Assembly (NCBI RefSeq): GCF_029087225.1
Contig: NZ_JARFJD010000003.1
Coordinates: 62,001-126,000 of the forward strand
Source: Limnobacter olei
GTDB taxonomy: Bacteria > Pseudomonadota > Gammaproteobacteria > Burkholderiales > Burkholderiaceae_B
Reading direction: 5' to 3'
Length of the DNA stretch: 64,000 nucleotides
Positions 53,107 through 62,719 of the stretch are shown piece after piece. The number at the start of each line of letters is the position of its first letter. Positions within the stretch are counted from its first letter, which is position 1. The notes beneath the pieces are model-generated. The model did not search any database. It saw only the letters and a list, made by a program, of their open reading frames with translations, and had not been told where the DNA came from. The translations under genes and the position numbers were made by a program.

Positions 53107-53997
53107 TCAGTTCAACAAACCCAAGCCAGACTTGGCCCGCTCGCTTTGCTGCAGGTCGATTGGCAAGCCAATGGGTGAATTTGAGTCGGGCTGAGTATTC
53201 GAGCCCGCGCTGCCCTGTTCAATCTGCATCAACGCAGCCTTGAAGGGTGGAAAGGACTCGGGAATGTGGCTGCGAGACTCTTCTTCGAAATCCTCATAGC
53301 CTTGCTCGTCAGGGTCAGGGGCACCATCTCGTACCAAACTGGCACGGCGCCTCAAGTAAGCGTCGCGCACGAAAGCGTATTGGTCGAGTGCCACGCGTTC
53401 TACCAGGTCAGTGGCCGGCAACAGACGTGCACGGGTATTCACCACATTCACAACCAGCAAACTATTGCGCACCCTGACGTCGTCATAGTGGTAAAGCGGA
53501 TCAAGCGGCGCATCGACAAGCCGGGCAGGTGCGTCACGCAAGGTACTTGGCCCCAATAGAGGCAACACCAAATAAGGGCCCGAACCCACCCCCCACACGC
53601 CCAAAGTTTGACCGAAATCCTCGTCGTTTTTCTGGAACCCCAATTCTGTGGCCACATCGGCCAAGCCCACAATTCCGATGGTTGTATTCAGGGCAAAACG
53701 CGTGATGTCGCTTCCAGCAGCCTTGGGCTTGCCTTGCAGCAAATTGTTGACTGCTACGCTGATGTCATCAAGGTTGGAAAAGAAATTTCCGATCACGGTT
53801 TTGATTTCGGGCGGCGTTACCTTGTCGTAACCCTGCGCCAGTGGCTTCACCACCGCCTTGTCAACCACTTGGTTAAATCCGTCAACAGAACGGTTGAATC
53901 CTTCCAAGGGGTCTGACTCAGAAGGGGCGCGCATGCTGGTGCATGCGCTGGACAAGCCAAGCACGCCTAGCAGCAAGATCACTTTTCGAATGGACAT
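53107..53997 (-). CDS. mlaA: Outer-membrane lipoprotein MlaA (VacJ)
   Basis: 296 residues from the ATG at 53997. Signal peptide II with lipobox LSSAC (VILLLGVLGLSSAC), then the MlaA core: DPLEGFNRSVDGFNQVVDKA, NFFSNLDDISVAVNNLLQGK and GPYLVLPLLGPSTLRDAPAR. A roughly 65-residue charged C-terminal extension follows. Extracts phospholipid from the outer leaflet. Encoded inside the mla operon here, whereas E. coli keeps mlaA elsewhere. Confidence 0.94.
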   Translation of the reverse strand: MSIRKVILLLGVLGLSSACTSMRAPSESDPLEGFNRSVDGFNQVVDKAVVKPLAQGYDKVTPPEIKTVIGNFFSNLDDISVAVNNLLQGKPKAAGSDITRFALNTTIGIVGLADVATELGFQKNDEDFGQTLGVWGVGSGPYLVLPLLGPSTLRDAPARLVDAPLDPLYHYDDVRVRNSLLVVNVVNTRARLLPATDLVERVALDQYAFVRDAYLRRRASLVRDGAPDPDEQGYEDFEEESRSHIPESFPPFKAALMQIEQGSAGSNTQPDSNSPIGLPIDLQQSERAKSGLGLLN

Positions 53998-54018
53998 TAA
54001 CACTTCAAATCCCCTTCA

Positions 54019-54492
54019 TCACTTTTCGGAGTCGCCTTCCGAGGCTTTGCTAAACAAAAACTGGCTAATCAGATTTTCGAGTACCACCGCAGACTGAGTA
54101 CGCGCAAACTTCTCGCCACCCGCCAGGTTTTCCAGGTCGCCACCTGCTTCAATACCCACATATTGCTCGCCCAGCAAGCCTGAAGTGAGAATTCTAGCTG
54201 AAGAGTCCTTGGGAAACTCGAAGCCCTCCTCCAAATCCAGGGACACGACTGCACGGAATGTGACTGGATCAAGATTGATGTTGGCCACGCGCCCCACGGT
54301 AACGCCCGCACTTTTGACCGGCGCACGGGGCTTTAGACCACCGATATTGTCAAATTCAGCTGTCACCCGGTATTGGTCACCTGTGGTGAAAGAACTCAAA
54401 TTGCCTGCCTTCAAGGCAAGAAATACCAGGGCTAGTGCACCAATCAGTACAAACAGGCCCACCCAAAAATCCACCGCCGTGTTCTTTTTCAT
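54019..54492 (-). CDS. mlaD: MCE-domain phospholipid transporter subunit MlaD
   Basis: 157 residues. One N-terminal membrane helix (FWVGLFVLIGALALVFLALK) is followed by the MCE domain (YRVTAEFDNIGGLKPRAPVK, then SAGVTVGRV). The domain forms a hexameric periplasmic ring on MlaFE. 12 bases after mlaE. Confidence 0.95.
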   Translation of the reverse strand: MKKNTAVDFWVGLFVLIGALALVFLALKAGNLSSFTTGDQYRVTAEFDNIGGLKPRAPVKSAGVTVGRVANINLDPVTFRAVVSLDLEEGFEFPKDSSARILTSGLLGEQYVGIEAGGDLENLAGGEKFARTQSAVVLENLISQFLFSKASEGDSEK

Positions 54493-54504
54493 ACCTTCAA
54501 TCCG

Positions 54505-55290
54505 TTAAATACTGAACATGAGTGCTGTAAGCACGAAATCGAGACCCAAAATGGTCAGGGAAGAAATCACCACTGTTCGGGTGGTCGCCCTGGATACACC
54601 CTCAGGCGTGGGCTGGCAGGCGTAGCCCTGAAACAGGGCAATTGAGCTGACAGCCACACCAAACACCACGCTTTTGATCACGCCATTGAGAATGTCATCG
54701 CGCACGTCTACACCAGCCTGCATTTGAGACCAAAATGCACCCGCATCCACGCCGATCAACAATACACCCACCACATAACCACCAAAAATACCCACAGCGC
54801 TGAACAAACCCGCCAGCAGCGGCAGGGAAATAAGGCCTGCGATCCAGCGAGGCGAGACAATACGTGCTTTGGGATCCACCGCCATCATTTCCATGGCAGT
54901 CAGCTGCTCCCCTGCTTTCATCAGACCAATTTCAGCAGTGAGCGACGTACCAGCCCGGCCTGCGAACAACAAGGCAGAGACCACCGGACCCAATTCACGC
55001 ACCAGCGACAAGGCCACCAACAAACCCAAGGCCTGCTCGGCACCGTACCTGTTCAAGGTGTAATAACCCTGCAAACCCAGCACAAAACCCACAAACAGCC
55101 CGGAAACAACAATAATGACCAGTGAGTAATTGCCGATGAAATGAACCTGATCAATGATAAGGCGGGGGCGCAACAGGGCTTTGGGAAGCAACATGAACAA
55201 GGTGCTCACGAAACGCGCAAAAATTCCCAAGCCAGCGATTGTGGCAATAACACCGGCACCCAGACGGGAAACCAAGAGGACCGGATTCAT
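54505..55290 (-). CDS. mlaE: Phospholipid ABC transporter permease MlaE
   Basis: 261 residues, five or six membrane helices, with the family hallmarks [20 protein letters not shown]-like (here [18 protein letters not shown]), [20 protein letters not shown] and [20 protein letters not shown]. Its ATG overlaps mlaF by 4 bases. Confidence 0.95.
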   Translation of the reverse strand: MNPVLLVSRLGAGVIATIAGLGIFARFVSTLFMLLPKALLRPRLIIDQVHFIGNYSLVIIVVSGLFVGFVLGLQGYYTLNRYGAEQALGLLVALSLVRELGPVVSALLFAGRAGTSLTAEIGLMKAGEQLTAMEMMAVDPKARIVSPRWIAGLISLPLLAGLFSAVGIFGGYVVGVLLIGVDAGAFWSQMQAGVDVRDDILNGVIKSVVFGVAVSSIALFQGYACQPTPEGVSRATTRTVVISSLTILGLDFVLTALMFSI

Positions 55291-56075
55291 GCAAAGTCCT
55301 CCTGTAAGTTGCGCGCGGGGTAATGAAACTTCACCGGCCCTTCGGGCAAGCCCTTGATGAATTGTTGAACGTAAGGATCCTGGTTGGCCTCTACCTCTGC
55401 CGGTGTGCCTTGCGCCAGAACTTTGCCGTTCGCAATCACGATGACATGGTCGCTGATTGCAAATGACTCGTGAATATCGTGTGTGACCACCACCGAGGTG
55501 GCACCCAAAGCATCGTTCAGCGTGCGAATGAGATTCGCCGTAATACCCAATGAAATCGGGTCAAGCCCGGCAAAAGGCTCGTCGTAAAAAATCAGTTCGG
55601 GATCCAGAGCAATTGCGCGCGCCAAGGCCACTCGCCGACTCATACCACCGGAAATTTCTGATGGAAAAAGATTGCTGGCCCCTCGAAGACCCACCGCCTG
55701 CAACTTCAATAGCACCAAATCGCGAATGGCCGCCTCGGGAAGGTTGGTGTGTTCACGCAGCGGAAAGGCCACATTCTCGAAAACGTTCAAATCGGTAAAC
55801 AAGGCGCCAAACTGAAAAAGCACACCGATTTTTTTGCGAAATGCATAAAGCTGCTGCGTATTGGCAGTCACCACATTTTGGCCAAGCACTTGAACCTCAC
55901 CCCGATTCACTGGGTACTGACCGCACATGAGACGCAACAAAGTAGTTTTGCCCGAACCGGAGCCACCCATGACAGAAACCACTTTGCCCTTGGGAATGTC
56001 CAGCGAAATGTTTTCCAGAATGAGGCGATCGGCATAGCCGAAATCCACGTTTTTTAATTGAGCAACAAAGCCCAT
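55287..56075 (-). CDS. mlaF: Phospholipid ABC transporter ATPase MlaF
   Basis: 262 residues. Walker [15 protein letters not shown], signature [15 protein letters not shown], Walker [16 protein letters not shown] and H-loop VTHDIHES are complete. Powers retrograde transport of phospholipid with MlaE and MlaD. First gene of the operon; AAGGAG precedes the ATG, and a TACAAT (minus strand, 56113-56118) upstream may be its -10 box. Confidence 0.95.
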   Translation of the reverse strand: MGFVAQLKNVDFGYADRLILENISLDIPKGKVVSVMGGSGSGKTTLLRLMCGQYPVNRGEVQVLGQNVVTANTQQLYAFRKKIGVLFQFGALFTDLNVFENVAFPLREHTNLPEAAIRDLVLLKLQAVGLRGASNLFPSEISGGMSRRVALARAIALDPELIFYDEPFAGLDPISLGITANLIRTLNDALGATSVVVTHDIHESFAISDHVIVIANGKVLAQGTPAEVEANQDPYVQQFIKGLPEGPVKFHYPARNLQEDFA

Positions 56076-56133
56076 GGGGGCTCCTTAATAAGCGAATACG
56101 AATTTGGGGGCTATTGTACCCCGAAGGACATGC

Positions 56134-56158
56134 GCCCACCATCCAAATGGTGATGGGC
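56134..56158. repeat. Bulged hairpin in the mlaF / secretin divergent region
   Basis: GCCCACCAT at 56134-56142 pairs with ATGGTGATGGGC ending at 56158, with a three-base bulge. It lies in the 131-base control region between the divergent mla and pilus operons, in the leader of the secretin gene. Function not known. Confidence 0.4.
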
Positions 56159-56206
56159 TCACTCACAAGGCATGACCACGAAGCGTGGAAATGGTTTCAT
56201 CAAAGT

Positions 56207-58183
56207 ATGATCCGCAGCACTTCAACCCTGAAAAGACTGCCCGTGCCATCACTGCGTGTGTTTTTAATTGGTCTTTGCACCGCCTTGACCGCTTGCGTGG
56301 CCACTCCACAGTCACGAAGCCTTGCGATTGCTCTACCTGAGGCACAGCAGACGCTCGAATTGAATGCAGTTTTTTGGGCAGATAAAGTTCAACACAGCAG
56401 CAACGCCTGGCAGAGACATCAACAAACATTCACCTTTCGGCTCGAAAACATACCCGCCAATCAAGTGCTTGAACTGATCTCTCGCGAACTAGAACTTGGC
56501 TATGAAATGGATGGCTGTGGCGACTCGCCGGTCAGCTTGGTGGGAAGAGACATGCCACTTCAACAGGTTATTGAAAGCCTGGAACTTCAAGCCGGGGCCA
56601 GCGTGCGCTTTGAAGCAAAACAGCTGTCCATGCGCTGCGAAGTTGATGAACTGAGGGTGTATACCCTCGACTACCTGTCAATTGCGCGGCAAATGAATGA
56701 TTCATCGAGCCTGAGTTCGGCAATCGCTGGCGGCCCGCGCGAGTTAACGGATCGCCGGGAGACAGGCAATCGCTCAGAACTGATTCTGAACAACTCACAA
56801 CAACACGATTTGTGGCAGGACATCGCAAGTCAAATTGAACAGATTATTCAGGTGCAGGTAAAACCGATCGAACTCTCAACCCGGGAGCGCGTCATTGATG
56901 AAGATGAAGACCGAGCCTATGCAAGTACACGCAACATTTCACCTCGCCGCGCACAACCCAATTTGAGAAGTACAACGGCGGTGTCCACCGAAAAACGGGA
57001 CATCACGACGACACGCAAGGAAACACGCTCCGGGCGAGTCATCGCCAACCCGGAATCAGGAACCGTGTCGGTGATTGCAAAACCCAGCCAGCACCGCAGG
57101 GTAGCCCAGTGGCTTGAGCAAATTCAACGCAGGGTTGATCGACAAATCGTGATTGAAGCGGTCATCACCGAGATCTCGTTAAACGATCGCTATGAGCGAG
57201 GAATTGACTGGAACGTGCTTCGTCAAAACGGAATTACCGCCGGCCTGGCTGTGCAGGGGCTGAATCTGGGTAACCCAGCATTCACTGTGAATGCCCTGCG
57301 AACCACCAGCAACACCGACACCAATGTGGCCTTGCGCCTGCTGGAGGAATTCGGAAAAACCGAAGTGCTTTCGTCGCCGCGTGTCGTGACCATGAACCAA
57401 CAGGCGGCCGTGCTGAAGGTAATCGACAACCGGGTGTATTTCACAACCGATGTTCAAACCAGCGCACCCACACAAAACAGCCCCGCTTTTTCCACATTCA
57501 CTACTCAGGTTCAAACCGTGCCGGTGGGTTTCCTGATGACGGTGACACCGCAAATTGCAGACAACAATGCAATTCAGTTGCGGGTTCGCCCCACACTCAG
57601 TCGCATCGTGGGTTTTGTGCAAGATCCCAACCCAGCCCTGCAACAACTCAACATTATTAGTCGGGTACCCGAGGTACAAACCCGCGAACTGGAATCGATA
57701 CTCCGATTGAAAAGCGGTGAAATGGCCTTGCTGGGTGGGTTACGCCAAAAAGAGAACAACAGCTTGAACCGAGGCATTCCCGGTGCCCCGGAATCTATCG
57801 ACCTGATCACTCAAAGCGAAAACCGCGGTGAGAGCCACATTGAACTGGTGGTGCTACTTAAGGCAACCGTACTCGACAGTGCAACTGCGAATCAGCCACA
57901 AACCAGCAAAGAATTAAGTGAACTTAATAAAGCCCTGGCTGCCAGCCTGACCATGTATCAGGCTGGACAAAACAAAGCCCTGAACGCACTTCTTGCTCTC
58001 TTGATCGAACGTTATCCAGACACACCTGAACCCTTCTACAACATGGCACTTCATCAAAGCAGCCTTGGACACTTCACCAATGCCCTCGCCTACTTGTCGC
58101 AAGCCGAGGAGCAATGTGCGCTACACGAATGTTCACTACCCCTACTTACAGTACGTTCATTGATTCAGGCGAAACTTCAATGA
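56207..58183 (+). CDS. Type IV pilus / MSHA-like secretin lipoprotein (MshL/PilN type) with C-terminal TPR-like tail
   Basis: 658 residues from the ATG at 56207; the frame reaches a TTG at 56114 without support. Signal peptide II ends in the lipobox LTAC (Cys30). An STN-like domain (FTFRLENIPANQVLELISRE) and N-domains follow, then the secretin core: VLSSPRVVTMNQQAAVLKV, TVPVGFLMTVTPQI and SGEMALLGGLRQKEN. The last 80 residues are helical and TPR-like (FYNMALHQSSLGHFTNALAY), unusual for a secretin and perhaps an internal pilotin-like part. Forms the outer-membrane channel of the pilus. Confidence 0.88.
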   Translation: MIRSTSTLKRLPVPSLRVFLIGLCTALTACVATPQSRSLAIALPEAQQTLELNAVFWADKVQHSSNAWQRHQQTFTFRLENIPANQVLELISRELELGYEMDGCGDSPVSLVGRDMPLQQVIESLELQAGASVRFEAKQLSMRCEVDELRVYTLDYLSIARQMNDSSSLSSAIAGGPRELTDRRETGNRSELILNNSQQHDLWQDIASQIEQIIQVQVKPIELSTRERVIDEDEDRAYASTRNISPRRAQPNLRSTTAVSTEKRDITTTRKETRSGRVIANPESGTVSVIAKPSQHRRVAQWLEQIQRRVDRQIVIEAVITEISLNDRYERGIDWNVLRQNGITAGLAVQGLNLGNPAFTVNALRTTSNTDTNVALRLLEEFGKTEVLSSPRVVTMNQQAAVLKVIDNRVYFTTDVQTSAPTQNSPAFSTFTTQVQTVPVGFLMTVTPQIADNNAIQLRVRPTLSRIVGFVQDPNPALQQLNIISRVPEVQTRELESILRLKSGEMALLGGLRQKENNSLNRGIPGAPESIDLITQSENRGESHIELVVLLKATVLDSATANQPQTSKELSELNKALAASLTMYQAGQNKALNALLALLIERYPDTPEPFYNMALHQSSLGHFTNALAYLSQAEEQCALHECSLPLLTVRSLIQAKLQ

Positions 58184-59178
58184 AGCAAATACCGCCGGAC
58201 ACAGCCTTCAAGAACATTGACAACACGATTGCCTATGCCAGCGCAGCAAATGCATCGGACATACACATTACACCCTCACCCGTGAACTTCTGGGTGCGAT
58301 TGCGTGTGAACGGAAAACTGGGGCAGGCGCAAGGTATTCCGAGCGATGCAGGCAGGTCGCTTATTCAAGCATTCAAGGCCGAGAGCAAAATGAATATTGC
58401 TGAAACGCGCCGCCCACAAGACGCACGGCTAACTCGCAACAACCTTGATCTTCGACTGGCCACCCACCCTAGCTTGCATGGAGAAAACCTGGTGATCCGG
58501 CTATTGAATACGCACAGCCGCATGCCCTTGAATCGGCTTGGCTTAAGTCAAGCTGCCCTGGCGCATATTCAACAACTGCTTGCCCACGAGCACGGACTCA
58601 CATTGGTAGCTGGCGCAACAGGCAGCGGAAAAACAACCACGCTGCATGCGATGCTCAACAACCTGGGTGCATGTGCAGGTCGGATTGCAACACTTGAAGA
58701 CCCAGTAGAAATCATCAATCCCGACGCAGTTCAAACCGACTTGTCACGGCTACCTCACCTGAACTTCGCCTCGGGCTTGCGTTCATTGATGCGCCAGGAC
58801 CCAGACACCATTCTGGTTGGCGAAGTCAGGGATGAAGAGACCGCCGAACTCACCCTGAATGCTGCACTCACCGGACATCGGGTTTTTGCGTCTGTACACG
58901 CACCGGATTGCCTTGGGGCCATCAGCCGGCTCACCGAACTGAATGTGCGCCTGGGCAGCCTGATGAACTGCCTGAACGGCATTGTCACCTTGCGCTTGAA
59001 ACCTGCAGAACAAAACGAACAACGCCAATTGTGGGCTGAAATTGTCAACCTGAAAAACATGCCCCGCAAAAAGGTACTCAGTTGCAAGAGCATTGATGAA
59101 CTGATGCAACTTTTCTCATCGGCAAATCACCTTCCATTTCCATCATCGTCAACCTTGAACCCAAGCCATGAAAACTAA
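58180..59178 (+). CDS. Short GspE/PilT-family secretion ATPase
   Basis: 332 residues starting at the ATG of an ATGA overlap with the secretin stop; a longer frame from 58114 is not needed. Walker A GATGSGKTTT at 145-154, Asp box TLEDPVEI, Walker B ILVGEVRDEETAEL and the His box TGHRVFASVHAPD are complete. It lacks the N1 domain and zinc-cysteine motif of GspE/PilB, so its size is PilT-like. It is the only motor ATPase in the visible operon, so assembly rather than retraction is likely. Confidence 0.9.
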   Translation: MKQIPPDTAFKNIDNTIAYASAANASDIHITPSPVNFWVRLRVNGKLGQAQGIPSDAGRSLIQAFKAESKMNIAETRRPQDARLTRNNLDLRLATHPSLHGENLVIRLLNTHSRMPLNRLGLSQAALAHIQQLLAHEHGLTLVAGATGSGKTTTLHAMLNNLGACAGRIATLEDPVEIINPDAVQTDLSRLPHLNFASGLRSLMRQDPDTILVGEVRDEETAELTLNAALTGHRVFASVHAPDCLGAISRLTELNVRLGSLMNCLNGIVTLRLKPAEQNEQRQLWAEIVNLKNMPRKKVLSCKSIDELMQLFSSANHLPFPSSSTLNPSHEN

Positions 59179-60205
59179 GCCACTTGGCGACAGAATAAAG
59201 CAAGCCACCTGGCGGACCTGGTTAGGCCAATGGGCTGAATTGTTGCAGTCTGGCATGCCCGCGCTTGATGCGCTTTCACTGAGCAGTGAACTGCAAAAGG
59301 GCCATTCACGAGGAAAACTTTTAAACTTGGGCTTATCCCGGACATCGCGCTTTCTCCAAGAAGGGCAGAACATTCAAACCGCCTTTCGTGCCGCATTCGG
59401 CAAAGTGCCCATGCACCTGGAAATTGCACTGGTGTGTGCACAGGCCAGCGGTGATCTTGGCTTGGCCTTACAAACCCAACTGGATCGCTGGAAAACCACC
59501 AGCGATGCACAACACACCTTGGGTAAAAGCCTTGTTTATCCAATGCTGGTTTTAACGCTGGCCTGCGCATGCTGGGTATTGCTTCATCACGTGAGTGCAC
59601 CGCATTTAATACAAAAAACGAACACATCCACACCCACCATCACCTCGTCAGACAGCCTTCTTTTCATCGGTATTGTCGTGTTGTTAATTGCCACTTACTT
59701 CAAATTCAGACCCATCAACAATCAAACTGAATTACAGACGCTACTGCCACACAATCTTTGGCTTACATCGAATTTTTATCATGTGATTGCATGCGAACTC
59801 CATGCCGGCCTGGATTTGATGCACTGCCTACGCCACCGCACCCTGCACACAGCAAGCTGGTGGGGTGGTATTTATCTGTCAACGAAAACCCTGCAAAGGC
59901 TTAACAAGCTGATGTTGGGCATTCAACAACAGTTGAAATCGGGCATGTCACTAAGCCAGTCGATGCAGGCAGCCGGCGCACCTGGTTTCCTGGTGCGTCA
60001 AAGTCAACTGGCCGAGCAAACCGGCAACCTGGCTTACTGCTTTTTCTTGGCTTCAACAGTGTACGAAATGCGGGCGAGGGAAACCCAACAACGCCTGCAA
60101 AACACTTTGCCTTCAATCGCCTTGGCCATTGCCGCACTTACCCTTGCGCTGGCCTATCAATTCACATTGGCACCGCTGTACAACAACCTGACTGGCCTGT
60201 CATGA
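59168..60205 (+). CDS. GspF/PilC-family inner-membrane platform protein
   Basis: 345 residues with two GspF-type helical domains: first WLGQWAELLQSGMPALDALS, second IACELHAGLDLMHCLRHRTL and GMSLSQSMQAAGAPGFLVRQ, with three membrane segments (SLVYPMLVLTLACACWVLLH, LLFIGIVVLLIATYF and the C-terminus). Shorter than the usual 400. Platform for the ATPase and pilins. Overlaps the ATPase gene by 11 bases and the next by 4. Confidence 0.9.
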   Translation: MKTKPLGDRIKQATWRTWLGQWAELLQSGMPALDALSLSSELQKGHSRGKLLNLGLSRTSRFLQEGQNIQTAFRAAFGKVPMHLEIALVCAQASGDLGLALQTQLDRWKTTSDAQHTLGKSLVYPMLVLTLACACWVLLHHVSAPHLIQKTNTSTPTITSSDSLLFIGIVVLLIATYFKFRPINNQTELQTLLPHNLWLTSNFYHVIACELHAGLDLMHCLRHRTLHTASWWGGIYLSTKTLQRLNKLMLGIQQQLKSGMSLSQSMQAAGAPGFLVRQSQLAEQTGNLAYCFFLASTVYEMRARETQQRLQNTLPSIALAIAALTLALAYQFTLAPLYNNLTGLS

Positions 60206-61062
60206 CAACCACACCAATGCATGCTGATGTGTGGGTGATTGAGCAGGGCCACGCAATTCTGTTTCGGCAACAAGACCAGCAGTGGGCAGAAGAACAACGC
60301 CTTCCCTACAGTGAGTTTAGTGGCAGTGCAATTGCACTTTCCAGCTTCAGCTTGCCAGACACACTTGTGTACCTCAATGTATTTCAAAACAAGATTACGA
60401 CCTCACCGTGGGCAGAGCACCGCTGGGCTGGAATTGCAGAAGACCCGCCGAGAATTATTGAATCACCGGCAACAGCCTTTCACCAAGAAGTACTGACCGA
60501 ACTGCGCGGCATGGGACAAAGCGTTCGGATTATTTCTTCGGAAAAATCAGCACAATTCAATCGCGCTGTTCACATGGCACTTCTGAATACGCACGAATTC
60601 AAACACCTAAAGGATTTCTTGAATTCAAACAAATTGGGTATCAGCCAACTCCGTAGCAGCTTTCAACTTTATCTGGGGTTGTGGATCAAACCTTCTGCTC
60701 ATTATCAGGTGGTTCGCGGTGCAGCAGTTGCTTGCGTGCTGGGTACTTTTCTTTTGATGAGTTGGCATACAAACCAACAACAATCAAAACTCGAGAAAGC
60801 GAATTTGCAGCACCTCAAGAATTCGCTCGATGCTGCGCCTCGCAACGCCAAAGAAGCGCCATTCGCGGATTGGCAGGAACAAATTCGAAAATTTGGTCAA
60901 GACGAACGCGCCAACCTGCTTTCACTGAAAATATTGTGGGACGAACAGGGAGAAATTCTGACCACTGCAGATTTGGCCCGAGCGCGAAAACGAGTGCCCA
61001 AGGGCTGCACGCTCAATAGCTCCACCCAAGCGCAATGCTCAGTTGGAGCAACAAACCAATGA
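60202..61062 (+). CDS. Pilus-operon protein with one membrane segment, possibly PilM/PilN or GspL/MshI-like
   Basis: 286 residues, not recognised by sequence. Residues 1-165 look like a soluble alpha/beta domain and 170-190 form one membrane segment (VVRGAAVACVLGTFLLMSW). A helical part then a short tail with two Cys follow. A cytoplasmic domain, one helix and a periplasmic domain are what GspL, MshI or the type IVb protein PilO2 have. ATGA overlap with the platform gene supports a role in the same machine. The assignment is inference. Confidence 0.7.
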   Translation: MTTTPMHADVWVIEQGHAILFRQQDQQWAEEQRLPYSEFSGSAIALSSFSLPDTLVYLNVFQNKITTSPWAEHRWAGIAEDPPRIIESPATAFHQEVLTELRGMGQSVRIISSEKSAQFNRAVHMALLNTHEFKHLKDFLNSNKLGISQLRSSFQLYLGLWIKPSAHYQVVRGAAVACVLGTFLLMSWHTNQQQSKLEKANLQHLKNSLDAAPRNAKEAPFADWQEQIRKFGQDERANLLSLKILWDEQGEILTTADLARARKRVPKGCTLNSSTQAQCSVGATNQ

Positions 61063-61604
61063 GCAAACTGACAACGACAACACGGAGAATTGTTGGCTTT
61101 CGCTGGGTTCGCCCCGCAATCGATTTGGCATTGTTACTTACGGCCCTTTTTGCACTGGTCGCTCTGCGTAACATGGAAATTGAACAACAACTGAATAAGA
61201 AGCCAAACCTGCAAATTCAGCAATCCGTGCCAGTAAGAAAAACTCTTTTTCTGGAGCAACAATTCAATACCGAAGCCGACTTGTGGCAAACCTGGACCAC
61301 TTGGATAAACACCAAACAGCCCGATTCAGGGCAATGCATTGTGGAGACAAAACCCACCCCAGTTGACACACCGTTTTATCTGTTGTGCTTTGGCAAAGAG
61401 CCCGCCAGCACTCGATCGAATATTGCGATCAACAACCCCCTGCCGGGCAAAAACCTTTTTGTAGCACCCTCAATTCCAACTTCAATAAAAGCTGAAGAAC
61501 CCGCGGCGAAAATTTCCGCGCCCGCCTACAAGGTACAAGGCTGGATAATCACCCAGCAAGGTCAAAAAACTTTTGACCCTGTTCAAAAAAAGTGGCTGCC
61601 ATGA
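61059..61604 (+). CDS. Small bitopic pilus-operon protein, PilP/MshK-like by position
   Basis: 181 residues from the ATG that overlaps the previous stop (ATGA); a start at 61035 is possible. One N-terminal membrane helix (AIDLALLLTALFALVALRNM), a periplasmic region with two Cys, a Pro/Ala linker and a short C-terminal YKVQGWIITQQGQKTFDPVQ motif that looks like a beta strand pair. That layout resembles PilP/GspC linkers to the secretin, but similarity is not demonstrable here. Confidence 0.65.
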   Translation: MSKLTTTTRRIVGFRWVRPAIDLALLLTALFALVALRNMEIEQQLNKKPNLQIQQSVPVRKTLFLEQQFNTEADLWQTWTTWINTKQPDSGQCIVETKPTPVDTPFYLLCFGKEPASTRSNIAINNPLPGKNLFVAPSIPTSIKAEEPAAKISAPAYKVQGWIITQQGQKTFDPVQKKWLP

Positions 61605-62719
61605 GAAGCGCGTTTCAACAGCGGGGCTATTCATTGTTTGCACTTTTAATTCTGATTTTGATGCTGGGTTTTGCCGCTCTGGAATTTCGCAACAATGAAG
61701 CTTTCAGGCAAGGGCTTTTGCTTCAACAAAAGGCCCGTGAAACCCAAACACTTGAACAAATTCGAGCCAGCTTGTTGGGCTTTGCTTCCAGCCAGGGTTT
61801 GCACAGCCAAAGTCATTTGGGCCACCTTCCTTGCCCAGCGATTCAACCGGGCGAACCTGCGCAAACCACTTGTTTGAACAAAGCCTGGGGCTACCTGCCC
61901 GTTCATAGCAAAATTGCCATCAACTATCTGAACGCAGGGGTTGATGCGCGCTTCAACGAACTGGAGCCATCAACCAACATGCAATGGCAGTACGCGGTTT
62001 CAAGCCAGTTGATTCAACCGAACGCTTTGGGCTGGAGTCGTTGGGTGAACTACGCCAAACCGTCAATTCAGGTTCGAATTCCGGCTGAAAACAATCTAAT
62101 CAAAACAAACATCGTTGCAGTGGTCGCAAAAAGCGTTATACCCATCGCAGAGCATCAGTACGACATTTCCTCCCCCTATGTTTTGCTTCACCTGAGTGAA
62201 TTACGAACCCACATGAAACGGGTACAACAGCATCAACTTAAAAGCACACTGAATGCATGGCAACAACTCAACCCGCAATTCAACGCAAGCACGAGTACCC
62301 ATGAAAACATGGTGCTTGCCGACCCGTTTTCCAAGCTGTATGAGCCCATTGACTCAGGTTGCCAATGCCGCTGCACAAAAACGCGCTGCAGTTGCCATTG
62401 CCAAAACGCAGGCCACTGGATGTCGTCAGCTTCATGCTTGGACAACAATCCAAACTGCACAAGCCACAACACACAAACCGATTGCACCAGCCTGGCCAAC
62501 CAGCCCTGCGTATTCAATGGCCCAGCCCAAATGAAAAACCTGTGGCCAGTCAGCCACTTCGAACCCATCGCTGCCATCAACAAATCATGTCGTCCTACCC
62601 ACAGCAACCAGTGCCCGCTGAGTCAAAACAGCACGGCTTGCACTTGTCGCTTTTCCTGGCCCGACAACACCTTGTCCAGTCTCAATCAATTCAGTTTCAA
62701 ACTGACAGGAACACCATGA
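61601..62719 (+). CDS. Prepilin-like protein with a cysteine-rich C-terminal domain
   Basis: 372 residues from the ATG of an ATGA overlap. The N-terminus MRSAFQQRGYSLFALLILIL has a short basic leader and Gly-Tyr cleavage site with a long hydrophobic helix, but lacks the Glu at +5 of classical prepilins. The C-terminal third contains 14 Cys within residues 254-349, including the cluster CQCRCTKTRCSCHC. Such density is unusual for a pilin and suggests a disulfide-rich tip or a metal-binding domain. It is in the pilus operon, before two further prepilin genes. Confidence 0.75.
   Translation: MRSAFQQRGYSLFALLILILMLGFAALEFRNNEAFRQGLLLQQKARETQTLEQIRASLLGFASSQGLHSQSHLGHLPCPAIQPGEPAQTTCLNKAWGYLPVHSKIAINYLNAGVDARFNELEPSTNMQWQYAVSSQLIQPNALGWSRWVNYAKPSIQVRIPAENNLIKTNIVAVVAKSVIPIAEHQYDISSPYVLLHLSELRTHMKRVQQHQLKSTLNAWQQLNPQFNASTSTHENMVLADPFSKLYEPIDSGCQCRCTKTRCSCHCQNAGHWMSSASCLDNNPNCTSHNTQTDCTSLANQPCVFNGPAQMKNLWPVSHFEPIAAINKSCRPTHSNQCPLSQNSTACTCRFSWPDNTLSSLNQFSFKLTGTP

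Noticed and set aside
62359-62715. N-terminal extension of the prepilin gene at 62716
   Set aside because: The extension is the out-of-frame shadow of the Cys-rich protein gene; the ATGA overlap and prepilin leader fix the start at 62716.
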